Source: Rosa chinensis
Taxonomy: Eukaryota > Streptophyta > Magnoliopsida > Rosales > Rosaceae
Assembly (NCBI RefSeq): GCF_002994745.2
Contig: NW_020126816.1
Span: 124,001-188,000, forward strand
DNA length: 64,000 bases
Direction: 5' to 3'
The notes under the pieces are model-generated. The model was given only the letters and a program-made list of their open reading frames with translations. It was not told where the DNA came from and did not search any database. A program made the translations under genes and the position numbers. Positions 32,544-45,134 of the stretch are shown here, piece by piece; positions within the stretch are counted from its first letter, which is position 1; every line of letters starts with the position of its first letter.

Positions 32544-33353
32544 ATGTCCACTGTCTCTGATAAGACTAAGGAGCTCTTTGAAAAATTGGAACGTGCTAGG
32601 CAAAGGGCAGAACTCACTTTTTCAGACCGCCCTCCTCTAGAAAGGAGGGATTCTCAAGACTCTAGCTATTCAGGTTATAACTCCTCAACTAGATCAACCG
32701 AGGAGATCAACAAACTTGACCATTCTGAAGAAGGAGAAGAACAAGTCTTTGAAGAGGAAGAAGAGGAGGTCACTGAAGAGGACGTTGCAGATACAGAAAA
32801 GGAAGAGCACACCCGTGTTGAGCAAGTACAGGCACCAATGGCTGAGACTATTAGGCAACTGTCTAATCCTACAGGTGGGGGTGCTGCGCCCTTATGCATT
32901 GCCTATCCAGAACCAGGAGAGGGGCTTAATGATGATTTTGAGTTAAAGAGTGGGTTTCTGCATCACCTACCCAAGTTTCATGGGATGAGTAGTGAAGACA
33001 CCAACAAGCATCTCAAGGAGTTCGAGTTTGTCTGTGGGAGTATGTGCCCTAAAGGAGCTGATATCAATATCTTGAAGATGAAGGCATTCCCCTTTACTTT
33101 GGAGGACAAGGCCAAGACTTGGCTATTTGAGCTGCCTGCTGGGACTATCAACACTTGGGATAGGATGAAGGGCGAGTTCCTTACGAAGTACTTTCCTGCC
33201 TCAAAGGTCACTGTTTTGAGGAAGCAGATTAGTGGAATCACGCAAGGACATGAGGAGAATTTCTGCAATTATTGGGATAGATTTAAGAGCCTTGTAGCAT
33301 CATGCCCTAACCATGGGATGAGTGAGGGGTCCCTCCTTACCTATTTTTTATGA
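32544..33353 (+). CDS. gag: Gag of C, first part (ends at a frameshift)
   Basis: 269 residues. The N-terminus is charged, with a Glu-rich stretch at about residues 63-95, then the gag domain from about residue 135 (HHLPKFHGMSSEDTNKHLKE, WLFELPAGTINTWDRMK, FPASKVTVLRKQISG). Reading stops just after LLTYFL because a T-run at 33344-33349 puts the frame out by one relative to A0; the rest of gag continues in the next frame from about 33350. Start chosen as the first Met, with an acidic N-terminus like A0. Function: structural particle protein and RNA binding. The single-base slip makes this copy unable to yield full Gag unless ribosomes shift frame. Slippage on a T-run is possible, but A0 has no such run, so mutation is more likely. 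Confidence 0.82.
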   Translation: MSTVSDKTKELFEKLERARQRAELTFSDRPPLERRDSQDSSYSGYNSSTRSTEEINKLDHSEEGEEQVFEEEEEEVTEEDVADTEKEEHTRVEQVQAPMAETIRQLSNPTGGGAAPLCIAYPEPGEGLNDDFELKSGFLHHLPKFHGMSSEDTNKHLKEFEFVCGSMCPKGADINILKMKAFPFTLEDKAKTWLFELPAGTINTWDRMKGEFLTKYFPASKVTVLRKQISGITQGHEENFCNYWDRFKSLVASCPNHGMSEGSLLTYFL

Positions 33354-36300
33354 AGGACTCACCGCTAATGAGCGTGGTCTGTTAGATGCTGCTGCTGGAG
33401 GATCCTTTATGGATAAGACACCTGCTGATGCCAAGGTGCTACTTACTAATCGTGCGCTAAACTATCAACAATATGAGGGGGTACTTGCCTCTCAACGGAG
33501 GGTACATGAGGTGTCCACTAACTCTGCTCTTGAAGACAAGGTCAACAAGATGTCTACTTTGCTGTCTCAAGTCTTAAACGTTAATGGAGGAGGAGCAATG
33601 GCTCAAGTGTGTGGGATGTGCTCGACTCAAGGGCACCCCACAGATAAATGTCCCCAACTTGCCTCTCCAGAAGAATGGGAATCTGTTAACGCCCTAGGGT
33701 ATCAAGGAGGTCAAGGAGGCCCGAGGTACAACCCTTACTCAAATACTTACAATCCGGGGCTCAGAGACCACCCCAACTTTCGTTGGGCCAACAATGATAA
33801 CACCTTGCGACCACCTCAAGGCCCAGGTCAGAATTCTCAGCGCCCACCAGGTTTGTTTTTGAGGCCTCAGGTACCTCAAGCTTTTGGTATTCCCAATTCT
33901 GTCCCTCCACCTCCTGTTTCTAATACTTTGAATGCCCCTAATTATGATGAACTGTTGAAGTCCCTTGCTGCGGGGCAACAACAACTTAACACGGCTACTC
34001 AAGCTTTGGTTGTAGGACAGGCAACCCATTCAAAGGATATTGCAGAGCTCAAGAATCAAATGGGCCAAGTGGTGGATTTCATGGGCCGGATTGCTGAAAC
34101 AGGGAAACTTCCAAGCAACACAGTGCCTAACCCAAGGAATGAGCACGCCCAAGCCATCATCACTAGGAGTGGGCGCGTACTAGTTGACCCTCCCAAAGCC
34201 CACAAGAAGGCCCAAGCGGCCCATAATGAAGAAGAAGACGTTGTGGAGGTGTCTAAGAAGGATGTTGAGAAGGACCCAGCTACAACAAGGGTGGAAGTTG
34301 ACTTGCCCCAAGCTGAGGCACCCAAAGGTACAATTCCTAACTCTAGTGGTTTAGTTAAGACTAACCCAGTTGTTTCTATACCTTTCCCAAGCAGGTTTGC
34401 CAAGACGAAGAAAGATAAATCTGATCAAGAGATCTTGGAAATCTTCAAGAAGGTTCAAGTGAACATGCCCTTGATTGAGTGCATCAAACAGGTGCCTAAA
34501 TACGCCAAGTTCTTGAAGGAGCTATGCACCACAAGGAGGCAGACAAGAGAGAAGGAGGTGGTGAAAATGAGCGAAACGGTATCAGCCGTTATCCAGAGGA
34601 AGCTACCCCCAAAGTTGAAGGACCCAGGGAGTTTTTCTGTTCCCTGTATCATTGGTGACACCAGGTTTGAAAATGTGATGTTAGACTTAGGGGCATCCAT
34701 AAATGTTATGCCTTATAATTTGTATGTGTCCTTAGGTCTAGGCCCTCTTAAGAGGGATAATGTTGTCATTCAACTTGCTGATAGGTCTAACAAATACCCT
34801 CAAGGGTATGTTGAGGATGTTCTTGTGCAGGTAAACCATCTGATATTCCCTGCGGATTTCTACGTATTGGACATGGAGGAATCGCCCCTAAATACCACTC
34901 CATTACTTTTAGGGCGTCCCTTTATGAGGACTGCAAGAACTAAAATCGACGTGTACAAAGGGACTCTCACCATGGAGTTTGATGGTGATGTTATACGCTT
35001 CAACATTCTTGAAGCCATGAGGTACCCTGTTTCTGATTTGAAACCTTGCTTTGCTATTGATGTAGTTGATTCACTCGCGCAGGTTTTCTCTGAAGCAATG
35101 GTTGAGGATGAATTGGCTCTGACCCTAGAGGAGGGGGTCGGATATGATGAAAATGGGGAACCTATCCCCAAGGTTGAGTGGGATGTTGAGGAGCCTAGAG
35201 TGATCAAGACTGTGGCCTCACTGGAGGCTCAACCTATAAAGAGGTCAATTTCCTATTTGTCAATTCTGGTTTCTACTAATAAAATGCTACCCTCTATTGT
35301 TCAGGCACCCAAGTTGGAATTGAAGGTACTCCCTGAGCATTTGAAATACGCGTACCTAGGAGAAAATGAGACCCTCCCAGTGATCATATCATCAACGCTG
35401 GAGGTAGAGCAAGAAAGAAAGTTGGTGGACGTGTTGAAGAAGCACAAGACTGCCATTGGGTGGACTCTGGCAGATATCAAGGGGATCAGCCCAACCACGT
35501 GTGTCCACCGGATCCTATTAGAAGATGGCGCCAAGCCCACAAGAGAAGCCCAAAGACGTCTACATCCGCCCATGATGAAGGTGGTTCAAGACGAGGTGAT
35601 CAAGTTGCTAGATTGTGGGGTGATCTACCCCATTTCTGATAGTAAGTGGGTCTCTCCTGTGCAAGTGGTGCCCAAGAAGTCTGGGGTGACAGTGGTGAAG
35701 AACGAGGAGAATGAGCTAGTGCCCCAGAGATTAGTCACTGGTCACAGGGTATGTATCGACTACCGGAAGCTGAATGCCACAACAAGGAAGGATCATATGC
35801 CCTTGCCTTTTATTGACCAGATGTTGGAGCGCTTAGCAGGCCATTCCTACTATTGCTTCTTGGACGGATATAGTGAGTACAACCAGATCTGCATAGCCCA
35901 CGAGGATCAGGAGAAGACGACCTTCACATGCCCCTTTGGGACCTTTGCTTATAGGCGCATGCCCTTCGGCTTATGCAACGCACCAGGTACTTTCCAAAGA
36001 TGTATGCTTTCCATTTTCTCAGAATACATTGAAAATATTATTGAAGTCTTTATGGACGACTTTAGTGTCTTTGGTAAAGATTTTGATACTTGTTTAGAGA
36101 ATCTAGGATTGATACTTGAGAGGTGTGTAGAAACTAACCTTGTGCTGAATTGGGAGAAGTGTCACTTCATGGTGACACAAGGAATAGTGTTAGGACACAT
36201 AATATCTAATAGGGGCATTGAGGTAGATAAGGCTAAGGTTGATCTTGTACGTCACTTACCCTCCCCCACAACTGTGAGGGAGGTACGCTCTTTTCTTGGC

Positions 36301-36612
36301 CATGCAGGATTTTATAGGCGGTTCATCAAAGACTTCTCCAAGGTGGCGAGACCTATGTGTGCCCTATTGCAAAAGGACGTGCCCTTTGTGTTCAATGAGG
36401 ATTGCAAGAAGGCGTTTGAAAAGCTCAAGGAGTTGTTGACCACGGCCCCATCATATGCCCTCCGGATTGGAGTCTACCCTTCGAGCTTATGTGTGATGCA
36501 TCAGACTATGCTGTTGGAGCTGTGTTGGGCCAGAGGAAGGATAAAAGCCCTATGCTATTTACTATGCTTCTCGGACCCTCAACGACGCCCAGCTCAACTA
36601 CTCCACCACTGA
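33322..36612 (+). CDS. pol: Rest of gag, protease, reverse transcriptase and start of RNase H of C
   Basis: A 1096-residue open frame; true homology starts at about residue 11 (YEGL). CCHC knuckle C97, C100, H105, C110. Aspartic protease Asp455 in [12 protein letters not shown], flap LLLGRPFM. Reverse transcriptase: [12 protein letters not shown], Asp848 in [22 protein letters not shown], and the catalytic Asp912-Asp913 in FMDDFSVFG, then the connection region [18 protein letters not shown]. After about residue 1040 the frame leaves the RNase H reading near 36450 (a base lost in a C-run), so the final ~45 residues are out of frame and run to the stop at 36612. The GYSGYNQ glycine typical of this family is Glu here, and NAPATF reads NAPGTF; these may weaken the enzyme. 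Role: processing of the polyprotein and copying of the genomic RNA in cytoplasmic particles. Confidence 0.88.
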   Translation: MRGPSLPIFYEGLTANERGLLDAAAGGSFMDKTPADAKVLLTNRALNYQQYEGVLASQRRVHEVSTNSALEDKVNKMSTLLSQVLNVNGGGAMAQVCGMCSTQGHPTDKCPQLASPEEWESVNALGYQGGQGGPRYNPYSNTYNPGLRDHPNFRWANNDNTLRPPQGPGQNSQRPPGLFLRPQVPQAFGIPNSVPPPPVSNTLNAPNYDELLKSLAAGQQQLNTATQALVVGQATHSKDIAELKNQMGQVVDFMGRIAETGKLPSNTVPNPRNEHAQAIITRSGRVLVDPPKAHKKAQAAHNEEEDVVEVSKKDVEKDPATTRVEVDLPQAEAPKGTIPNSSGLVKTNPVVSIPFPSRFAKTKKDKSDQEILEIFKKVQVNMPLIECIKQVPKYAKFLKELCTTRRQTREKEVVKMSETVSAVIQRKLPPKLKDPGSFSVPCIIGDTRFENVMLDLGASINVMPYNLYVSLGLGPLKRDNVVIQLADRSNKYPQGYVEDVLVQVNHLIFPADFYVLDMEESPLNTTPLLLGRPFMRTARTKIDVYKGTLTMEFDGDVIRFNILEAMRYPVSDLKPCFAIDVVDSLAQVFSEAMVEDELALTLEEGVGYDENGEPIPKVEWDVEEPRVIKTVASLEAQPIKRSISYLSILVSTNKMLPSIVQAPKLELKVLPEHLKYAYLGENETLPVIISSTLEVEQERKLVDVLKKHKTAIGWTLADIKGISPTTCVHRILLEDGAKPTREAQRRLHPPMMKVVQDEVIKLLDCGVIYPISDSKWVSPVQVVPKKSGVTVVKNEENELVPQRLVTGHRVCIDYRKLNATTRKDHMPLPFIDQMLERLAGHSYYCFLDGYSEYNQICIAHEDQEKTTFTCPFGTFAYRRMPFGLCNAPGTFQRCMLSIFSEYIENIIEVFMDDFSVFGKDFDTCLENLGLILERCVETNLVLNWEKCHFMVTQGIVLGHIISNRGIEVDKAKVDLVRHLPSPTTVREVRSFLGHAGFYRRFIKDFSKVARPMCALLQKDVPFVFNEDCKKAFEKLKELLTTAPSYALRIGVYPSSLCVMHQTMLLELCWARGRIKALCYLLCFSDPQRRPAQLLHH

Positions 36613-36827
36613 AAAAGAACTCTTGGCTGTAGTCTTTGCTTTAGATAAGTTTCGTTCTTATTTATTGCACTCTAAAGTAATTGTTTACTCTGACCATGCA
36701 GCCTTGAGATATCGGATGATCAAGAAGGAGGCCAAGCCCAGATTAATTCGATGGATCCTGTTGCTTCAGGAATTTGACTTAGAGATCAAGGACAAGAAGG
36801 GCAGCGAGAATGTGGTGGCGGACCATT
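36613..36827 (+). pseudogene. RNase H end of C, frameshifted and cut by E
   Basis: A third frame carries the rest of RNase [29 protein letters not shown] with a catalytic-type Asp, and the family linker [19 protein letters not shown]. Two single-base losses in short runs (near 36450 and 36541) separate it from the reverse transcriptase frame. E inserts at 36828, exactly before the SR of the usual ADHLSR, which resumes at 44801. Confidence 0.8.
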
Positions 36828-39159
36828 TGATGCGCCTGAAAAGCAAGCGCATAATTTAACCCTGAAATGTCATTAGTAGTACGTAATAAATAGGGATCGT
36901 TCTATTCCGGGGATTGAGGGTACACCTGTCATTGTCAAACAGTTAAACAATTAAAATTAAAACAAAGTATAATATTCACAAATATATTCACAACTATAAA
37001 CATTTTACACGAAAAAAGGGGGGATTTTGTTTTTGGTTTTTCGAAAATAAAACTAAGTTAACAAAACAATTAAAATGCAAAAACATAAAAATACAAAGAT
37101 GGAATGAGAGAACAAAGATCAAAATCTAAACATATGATTAAAATTGATTCAAACCCTAATATTGTTCATCTAAGTCATGAGAAAGGAGTTGATCATGTGA
37201 AACATTCGAAAGCAAATGAATTCCCATTTTTTACTTTTCAATGCTAATTAACCTAAGCGAAAGCACCTAGATTAATCCTATCAAACATGCAATCAAACCC
37301 TAGAAAGCTAGTCAATCATGTCATGTTTAACGCATTACACATAGAGAAAGGCTATCAACTCAAGTGTACAACTTAGTATGGAAAAGTCCACCTAATTGCA
37401 ATCCTCGTTAATTAAATTCGATCTTTGTACAAAACCTTTACTACTTTGATTCAAGTTTACACAAAACGAAAAGTCGATTTCATGCTCTTAAACCTAGCAT
37501 CATTCATATCAAAACCCTAAGTGTTTGCAACCACATAAGATTAAAATACAAAAGTTATCTATAACGCAAATTTAATTAAACAAACCCACATAAGCAACTC
37601 TCGAAGAACAATAATTTGAATCTGAAAATTCTCAATTAATCATAAAAATTCCAGAAATTAATATTTGTTCAAACACATATGTCAACTAGTTCATAACCAA
37701 CGAAATTCAAAGCAAAGGTTACAAAGGAGAATCGGATTACACCGTGAGATGGGGATGGTGATGAACGATTGATGTGGTGGTCTCTTGAATCTCGAAAGCA
37801 AGCTTCAAGGTTGGAGATGGGTGATGGATGCTCACGGCTGTACTTCTTCTCCCTTGGCCTTGCTTGAACTCGTGGAGATGACTAGAGGATGGAGAAACTC
37901 ACGGCTATGCTAAGAAGATTTTCTGATTTTTTTCTAAAGTGTAAATTGTATGGGGGAGAGGAACCCTTGACGTTGAGAAAAGGGGAGAATATATAGGGGC
38001 ACGGCTAGGGTTCTCCAAGCAATCAGAAATTTCCACATCACTTCAACCAATGGTATGATGCCAAGTAAGCCTTGTGATGTGGTCCAACCAATCGTAGAAT
38101 GCCAAGTAAGCCTTGGTGTGTCATCTAACCAATCAAAACTCTCCAAATTAATTCCCTAAATTCCTTTAATATATATCCTTGCCGAAATTATATAAGGATT
38201 TTCTGATTTTCTTCATTAATTTCGGCCAAGAATATCTTAGGAGAGAGTAATTGCCGAAATTCCATAAATAAATTCTGATTTGCTTCACCAATTTCGGCCA
38301 CAAATATCCTTGGGAAAGTAATTGCCGAAATTCCATAAATAAATGCTGATTTGCTTCACCATTTTCGGCCAAAAATCACATTTAAATCTTCCAAGAATAT
38401 CTCTTTGCCCTTAAAATCTCCCTTGAATTACTCCAATCAAAATCTTCAATTATATTTTCAGATTTTCATGTTGCCTCCTCCTTTTCCTCTTTGTATTTTA
38501 CGGCAAACACATATATATTCTCCAAAAATATCTCTCATGTGTCACAAACCCTAATTTCCATGGGCCTTTATCCATTTGCCGAAATCCATAACCTCTTGAG
38601 AGTTCTTGGGCCTTTATGCGTCACCTTCAAGCCATGTCATCTTCTAATGTCTTCAAGAAGCTTCTTTCAATGCCATGACACTTCATTTTTCTGCTTTCCT
38701 TTCTTGGTTGACTCAAGAGTCTTGTTTTGGCAGGGTTTCCTCTTCTGGACAAGGTTTCCTGGTTGAAACAGGATTTCCTGGTTGAACCAGGAAAACTTCA
38801 TTTCTTCTTTTCAGCTTATTTATGCAGCCCTTTGTATCTCATTTTGTCTCCTTCCAACATTGGCGAGCTCCTCTTTCCATTTGTGAGTTCATTTCCACTT
38901 TTTAGCTCCGAGGTCCTGAAAATAGAAACTAGTAAGAAAAATAGAAACTTTCCTAAAATGAAAAATGGCAACTTTCCTAAACTAAAAATGGAAACTTTCT
39001 AAAAATGGAAAATAGAAACTACAAAAATAGAAACTTTCTACAAATAGGAACTTTCCCAATCGAAGAATGGAAACTTTCCTAAACAGAGTTTTATTAAGGA
39101 AATAACGCAGAAAATGTAGGGAAATGCAGTTAAAACGTCGCATTAAAATGCTCCTATCA
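36828..39159 (-). repeat. 3' LTR of E (2332 bp)
   Basis: The minus-strand LTR ends in a hairpin ATGCGC/GCGCAT next to its terminal ca at 36828. U3 carries three ~71-base tandem units (about 38177-38384), the palindrome TTTCCTGGT/ACCAGGAAA at 38774-38794, and the TTTCTATTTT-type array near the head. TATA at 37990-37995. Confidence 0.88.
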
Positions 39160-41262
39160 AATTCCCCCACACTTAGCTTTTGCTAGTCCCTTAGCAAAAT
39201 CACACAAAGACACACACTAAGACTCAACGAAAATTTAAAGACTCAACCAAACGAAAATTCTATTGCCCTTCAACTTTTTGTCTCAGCAATCTCTTACTTT
39301 CACAACACCAAGATTAGCACTTAACCAAGAGTCAATGTTTAAGCATTCGAGAGTTAATTGAAACACATAATCTTCACTTACACAAGTAGGGCTTGGTTGT
39401 AACAATGGTGATGGGTTATGTTAAGCATGTTTCAAACAAGTATGATTCAAATCCTCACAAAGTATATCCACTCTTTCTTCTCTCAGATTATGGCAATGCT
39501 TAAAAGCTTATACACTCAAGTATATGTGAAAGATAGCAAGTGTATCACATATTGCAAGAAACGAAAGCACATGTATAAATTTCTTTTAAAGATCTCATGA
39601 AGGATATCAACTACTTGCACAGATGGACCCAAGCCATAGGTTCAACTCTTGTAACTCATCTCCACATCAAGGGCTGTCCCATCTTAAGGATCAAGAAGGT
39701 CTTATCAAGGGTTGTAATGGGGCCATGGCTCAAGGTTTAAAGAAACGAAGGGTAAGGAATTTAACAAAGTGTCCTAAAAACCTAGTAGAGCTTATGTAAA
39801 TGTAGAGAGACTTCTAGAACTCCACCAAGTATGCAAAAACGTCACTATCCCATGGGGGCGTTATAAAGGGGCCTAATGTCTTCATGTTGGGCCCAAACTT
39901 CACTCTAAACTTCCTTTGGTCTCTAGTGAGTTGGACAAAGGCCAAATTTTTCTGTAATGGGCCTTCAAATCAAAGTAAACTCCAAACTCACCAAGTATGG
40001 GGGACTAAAATCCATTGATATTTCTTTCTTTTTCTTTTTCTAGCTGTACACTTTTTCTTTTTCACTTTCTTTTCTCGGCTTTTTTTCATGTATTTTTTCT
40101 CTTATGGACAAGTCTACCCCCACACTTGAGTTTTCACCTCTTCTTATTCTTCATTATGGACGCCAAAAATCTTCAAGTAAAGTCTCAGTTTAGCTCCACT
40201 AAGTTCTTAGAACAAAGGGTAGGGTTATAGCTATACTAAGGTTTAGGTTAAAGATTTTTAAGGTTGATGAAAGAAAAGGCTTAACGTAGGCTCAAAGGGG
40301 TTTATCTAGGGGAGTCCCACGACGGGCACAAATGGGGTAACAGGTTTATATGGCAATGGTGATAATTCTTAGGGTGCCTCTATCCTTTCCAGAATCAGGG
40401 CCATGTATTGATATAACGTCTCAACAAGCACAAGAGTGAATTCTAGCATTCTCTAGTCCATCAAACTTAATCTATGGCAAGCAATCAATCAAGATGAAAG
40501 AATAATGAGATCATCAAAACATCGCCAAGAAAATAAGAATATATATTTCATTTATCACTCCAAGAAAATGGGACATAGGCTCAATTATCTCACATGGGTC
40601 TATATGAATCAAAACTCATCTTAACATGCTCATATTCTGTACCAAAGTTACGAAATCCATATCCACTACAAGGCACATATTTTTCATATATCTCAATTAA
40701 CCAAAGAATACCATGTTAAAGTCATCTCAATTTTGTGATTCTCTTTTAGCCATAATTTCAGAGATATAGAATCATCCTAGACAGTTGAAAGGGCATCCTA
40801 AGACTCAAAACAAAAACAAAAGCAACGAAAATTTTTAAATTTTTGACATTTTTCGATTTTTTTGTATTTTTCAATATATATGACTCAAGACAAAAGTATA
40901 AATCCCTTCCCCCACACTTAAATATTGCATTGTCCTCAATGTAATCAATCATAAGCATGCAATGAAACACTTAAGCATATAGGGTTGAGATTTACGAAAA
41001 GACCTACTAAATTCAAAACGAAAACATGAAAAGAAAGAGAAATAGGGAAGGAGAAATCAAATCTGCGTGTGTAGACTCCTTCACAGCTACTTCTGAATTG
41101 GGTTGCCTCCCAAGCAGCGCTTGACTTTAACGTCTTTCAGCCAGACGGACCTCCACTAAATAAAGTTAGTGACTATACAATAAAAGAAATACAAGTTAAT
41201 GATTTATACAAAAAACGTCACTATTCACTATTAACTTCTTTTTTTCTTTTTTTTCTCTTTTT

Positions 41263-41301
<39 letters not shown>

Positions 41302-42545
41302 TTAGACAAGTATAATGTACATAATTTTACACAGAGACACAAGTACAAAAATCACTATTCACGATGTACTATTCACGAATTGTACAAGTATAAAGAGAAG
41401 TATAATATACAAAATTTCCAAAAAATAAAAAAGAAAAACGTCACATATATGTCCAAATTTTTAGTTAGGGTGTGACATAGTTAATAAAAGCTTGAATTCC
41501 ATTATAAGCCCTTAACCAAAGTTTAGACGTGCGGCCTAAGGGCTCGATCCTTAAAACTAGTCGCCCTCCTCAATCTTTTGGTAACTCTTTTCACACAGAG
41601 CCAGGTAGCAGAGGAACGATTTTGGCGGAGCTCAGCTCACTTGTTTAGCAGGGGACGAGACCCTTTGCTAGCACTTCTCGTATCCAATCAACCTAGACAC
41701 CCTATGCTACTAAGGTGCGCCACATGAGAGAGAAAGGTGCAAGACTAATGTTAAAGACAAAGTCCTTCACCTATTCCATTATGGTTAAAAACTCATAATA
41801 AAATTCATACTTCCATAAACCTGATTTTTACTATTCACGAAAATTTTATACAATTAAATTTATTTTCTTTTCTTTTATTCACAAGTATTTCAACACTTAG
41901 GTACGGGAACAGGGAGTCTCGATGTGCAATGGGACTGAAACAGCTACCCTTTTCAAGACTATGTTTAATCCAATATACCTTAGTGTAACACAACATTTTC
42001 TTTTGTTATAAATATCATTGATTTCGAATTAAATCCCAAGTGGTAAATCAAGTGGACGTGCGGCCCAAGTATAGTTGTCTAGACACAAAGTTCCTTCTAC
42101 ATCCTTTGGGCAACCTTACTGAAATGGCCAGGTAGGGGAGGGCGAACACAAGAGGTAGAATCCATTTTGGCATGAGCTATGCCCATTTGTAAGCACTTCT
42201 GGATCCAAACCCGTTATGAACGTTGTCCCCTTCCTAGACACCATCTCACATAGGCTATACTTACTTAGATGAAAAAGGTCCTAGGTGTGAGGACAGTTCA
42301 ATGAATGTTAATAAAGACCGCCCTCAACCTTAAGGGACCTGAACTAGGTACCAATAAGGGGTTTAGGTCAATATTAATAAACACGACTTCACCTATTCCT
42401 CTTTAATTTACAACTCACAATAAAACTCGTATTCAATAACATAAATAACAACCTAAGTATTTAACTAACAATTTTCGAACACAATATGAACAAATATATA
42501 GTATTTACGAAAACAACAATATTCACAATGCAACAAGTGATTTTT
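39160..42545 (-). mobile_element. Noncoding interior of E
   Basis: Minus strand: a leader with a module copy (about 42390-42040) and the gtacgggaacagggagtctcg block (41900), a second, diverged module (about 41760-41500), a long T-run on the plus strand (41266-41300), then the join to gtctggctgaaagacg and the hairpin block (41160-41098), and the 3' noncoding region with three PPTs. The leader and 3' region join at the same sequence as in A2. Confidence 0.75.
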
Positions 42546-42566
42546 CAATCCCCGGCAACGGCGCCA
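42546..42566 (-). other. Primer-binding site of E
   Basis: Minus-strand TGGCGCCGTTGCCGGGG plus attg, five bases from the LTR end at 42572. The anti-PBS partner on the same strand is at 42649-42658. Confidence 0.85.
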
Positions 42567-42571
42567 AAAAT

Positions 42572-44800
42572 TGATACGGCTTTAGGGAGCGCATAATTTA
42601 ACCCTGAAATGTCATTAGTAGTACGTAATAAATAGGGATCGTTCTATTCCGGGGATTGAGGGTACACCTGTCATTGTCAAACAGTTAAACAATTAAAATT
42701 AAAACAAAGTATAATATTCACAAATATATTCACAACTATAAACATTTTACACGAAAAAAGGGGGGATTTTGTTTTTGGTTTTTCGAAAATAAAACTAAGT
42801 TAACAAAACAATTAAAATGCAAAAACATAAAAATACAAAGATGGAATGAGAGAACAAAGATCAAAATCTAAACATATGATTAAAATTGATTCAAACCCTA
42901 ATATTGTTCATCTAAGTCATGAGAAAGGAGTTGATCATGTGAAACATTCGAAAGCAAATGAATTCCCATTTTTTACTTTTCAATGCTAATTAACCTAAGC
43001 GAAAGCACCTAGATTAATCCTATCAAACATGCAATCAAACCCTAGAAAGCTAGTCAATCATGTCATGTTTAACGCATTACACATAGAGAAAGGCTATCAA
43101 CTCAAGTGTACAACTTAGTATGGAAAAGTCCACCTAATTGCAATCCTCGTTAATTAAATTCGATCTTTGTACAAAACCTTTACTACTTTGATTCAAGTTT
43201 ACACAAAACGAAAAGTCGATTTCATGCTCTTAAACCTAGCATCATTCATATCAAAACCCTAAGTGTTTGCAACCACATAAGATTAAAATACAAAAGTTAT
43301 CTATAACGCAAATTTAATTAAACAAACCCACATAAGCAACTCTCGAAGAACAATAATTTGAATCTGAAAATTCTCAATTAATCATAAAAATTCCAGAAAT
43401 TAATATTTGTTCAAACACATATGTCAACTAGTTCATAACCAACGAAATTCAAAGCAAAGGTTACAAAGGAGAATCGGATTACACCGTGAGATGGGGATGG
43501 TGATGAACGATTGATGTGGTGGTCTCTTGAATCTCGAAAGCAAGCTTCAAGGTTGGAGATGGGTGATGGATGCTCACGGCTGTACTTCTTCTCCCTTGGC
43601 CTTGCTTGAACTCGTGGAGATGACTAGAGGATGGAGAAACTCACGGCTATGCTAAGAAGATTTTCTGATTTTTTTCTAAAGTGTAAATTGTATGGGGGAG
43701 AGGAACCCTTGACGTTGAGAAAAGGGGAGAATATATAGGGGCACGGCTAGGGTTCTCCAAGCAATCAGAAATTTCCACATCACTTCAACCAATGGTATGA
43801 TGCCAAGTAAGCCTTGTGATGTGGTCCAACCAATCGTAGAATGCCAAGTAAGCCTTGGTGTGTCATCTAACCAATCAAAACTCTCCAAATTAATTCCCTA
43901 AATTCCTTTAATATATATCCTTGCCGAAATTATATAAGGATTTTCTGATTTTCTTCATTAATTTCGGCCAAGAATATCTTAGGAGAGAGTAATTGCCGAA
44001 ATTCCATAAATAAATTCTGATTTGCTTCACCAATTTCGGCCACAAATATCCTTGGGAAAGTAATTGCCGAAATTCCATAAATAAATGCTGATTTGCTTCA
44101 CCATTTTCGGCCAAAAATCACATTTAAATCTTCCAAGAATATCTCTTTGCCCTTAAAAATCTCCCTTGAATTACTCCAATCAAAATCTTCAATTATATTT
44201 TCAGATTTTCATGTTGCCTCCTCCTTTTCCTCTTTGTATTTTACGGCAAACACATATATATTCTCCAAAAATATCTCTCATGTGTCACAAACCCTAATTT
44301 CCATGGGCCTTTATCCATTTGCCGAAATCCATAACCTCTTGAGAGTTCTTGGGCCTTTATGCGTCACCTTCAAGCCATGTCATCTTCTAATGTCTTCAAG
44401 AAGCTTCTTTCAATGCCATGACACTTCATTTTTCTGCTTTCCTTTCTTGGTTGACTCAAGAGTCTTGTTTTGGCAGGGTTTCCTCTTCTGGACAAGGTTT
44501 CCTGGTTGAAACAGGATTTCCTGGTTGAACCAGGAAAACTTCATTTCTTCTTTTCAGCTTATTTATGCAGCCCTTTGTATCTCATTTTGTCTCCTTCCAA
44601 CATTGGCGAGCTCCTCTTTCCATTTGTGAGTTCATTTCCACTTTTTAGCTCCGAGGTCCTGAAAATAGAAACTAGTAAGAAAAATAGAAACTTTCCTAAA
44701 ATGAAAAATGGCAACTTTCCTAAACAGAGTTTTATTAAGGAAATAACGCAGAAAATGTAGGGAAATGCAGTTAAAACGTCGCATTAAAATGCTCCTATCA
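42572..44800 (-). repeat. 5' LTR of E (2229 bp)
   Basis: Same as the 3' LTR apart from a ~100-base deletion between two actttcctaaac repeats (near 44720) and a different terminus (tgatacggctttagggagcg on the plus strand). The terminus still forms a hairpin, ATGCG-CT with AG-C-CGTAT, with one bulge. Confidence 0.88.
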
Positions 44801-45065
44801 CCATTTGAGCAGGATAGTACACGAGGAGGACGTCCAACCCCTACAGGAAACTTTCCCAGATGAGCAGCTCTTTGGGATAGAGGTTAGTGTGCCCTGGTAT
44901 GCGGATATAGTTAACTATTTAGTCACTAGGACATTTCCTGACACACTTTCCAAAGCTAGTAAGGATAAATTGAAGAAAATGGCTAGGCACTTTATTTGGG
45001 ATGAGCCCTATTTATGGAAACATTGTAGTGACCAAGTCATTAGGAGATGTGTCCCAGAGTCTTAG
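44801..45065 (+). pseudogene. Linker and N-terminal part of C integrase, ended by a stop
   Basis: After the target copy ccatt, the frame resumes as SRIVHEEDVQPLQETFPDEQ and runs through the region before integrase (YADIVNYLVTRTFPD, LKKMARHFIWDEPYLWKHC) to RCVPES, then a TAG at 45063-45065. The next part (45066 onward) is in the same frame, so this is a single nonsense change where related copies would read on into the zinc finger. Confidence 0.82.
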
Positions 45066-45134
45066 CATAGGTCAATTCTATCATTTTGCCATAGTGAGGC
45101 TTGTGGAGGCCACTTTGGGCCTCGTAGAACAGCC

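Larger units (their letters stand above)
36828..44800 (-). mobile_element. Element E: coding-less group A element in the pol of C
   Basis: Flanked by perfect ccatt duplications (36823-36827 and 44801-44805). In its own orientation: 5' LTR 44800-42572, PBS 42566-42546, leader, post-pol hairpin 41113-41098, PPT1 (40906-40919), PPT2 (40114-40127), PPT3 (39160-39174), 3' LTR 39159-36828. No gag or pol. The LTRs are almost the same except for a ~100-base deletion near the head of the 5' LTR and different last ~20 bases. Confidence 0.88.

Noticed and set aside
33340..33352. Programmed frameshift in C gag at the T-run
   Set aside because: A0 reads through the same place in one frame without the run, so an insertion mutation is simpler.
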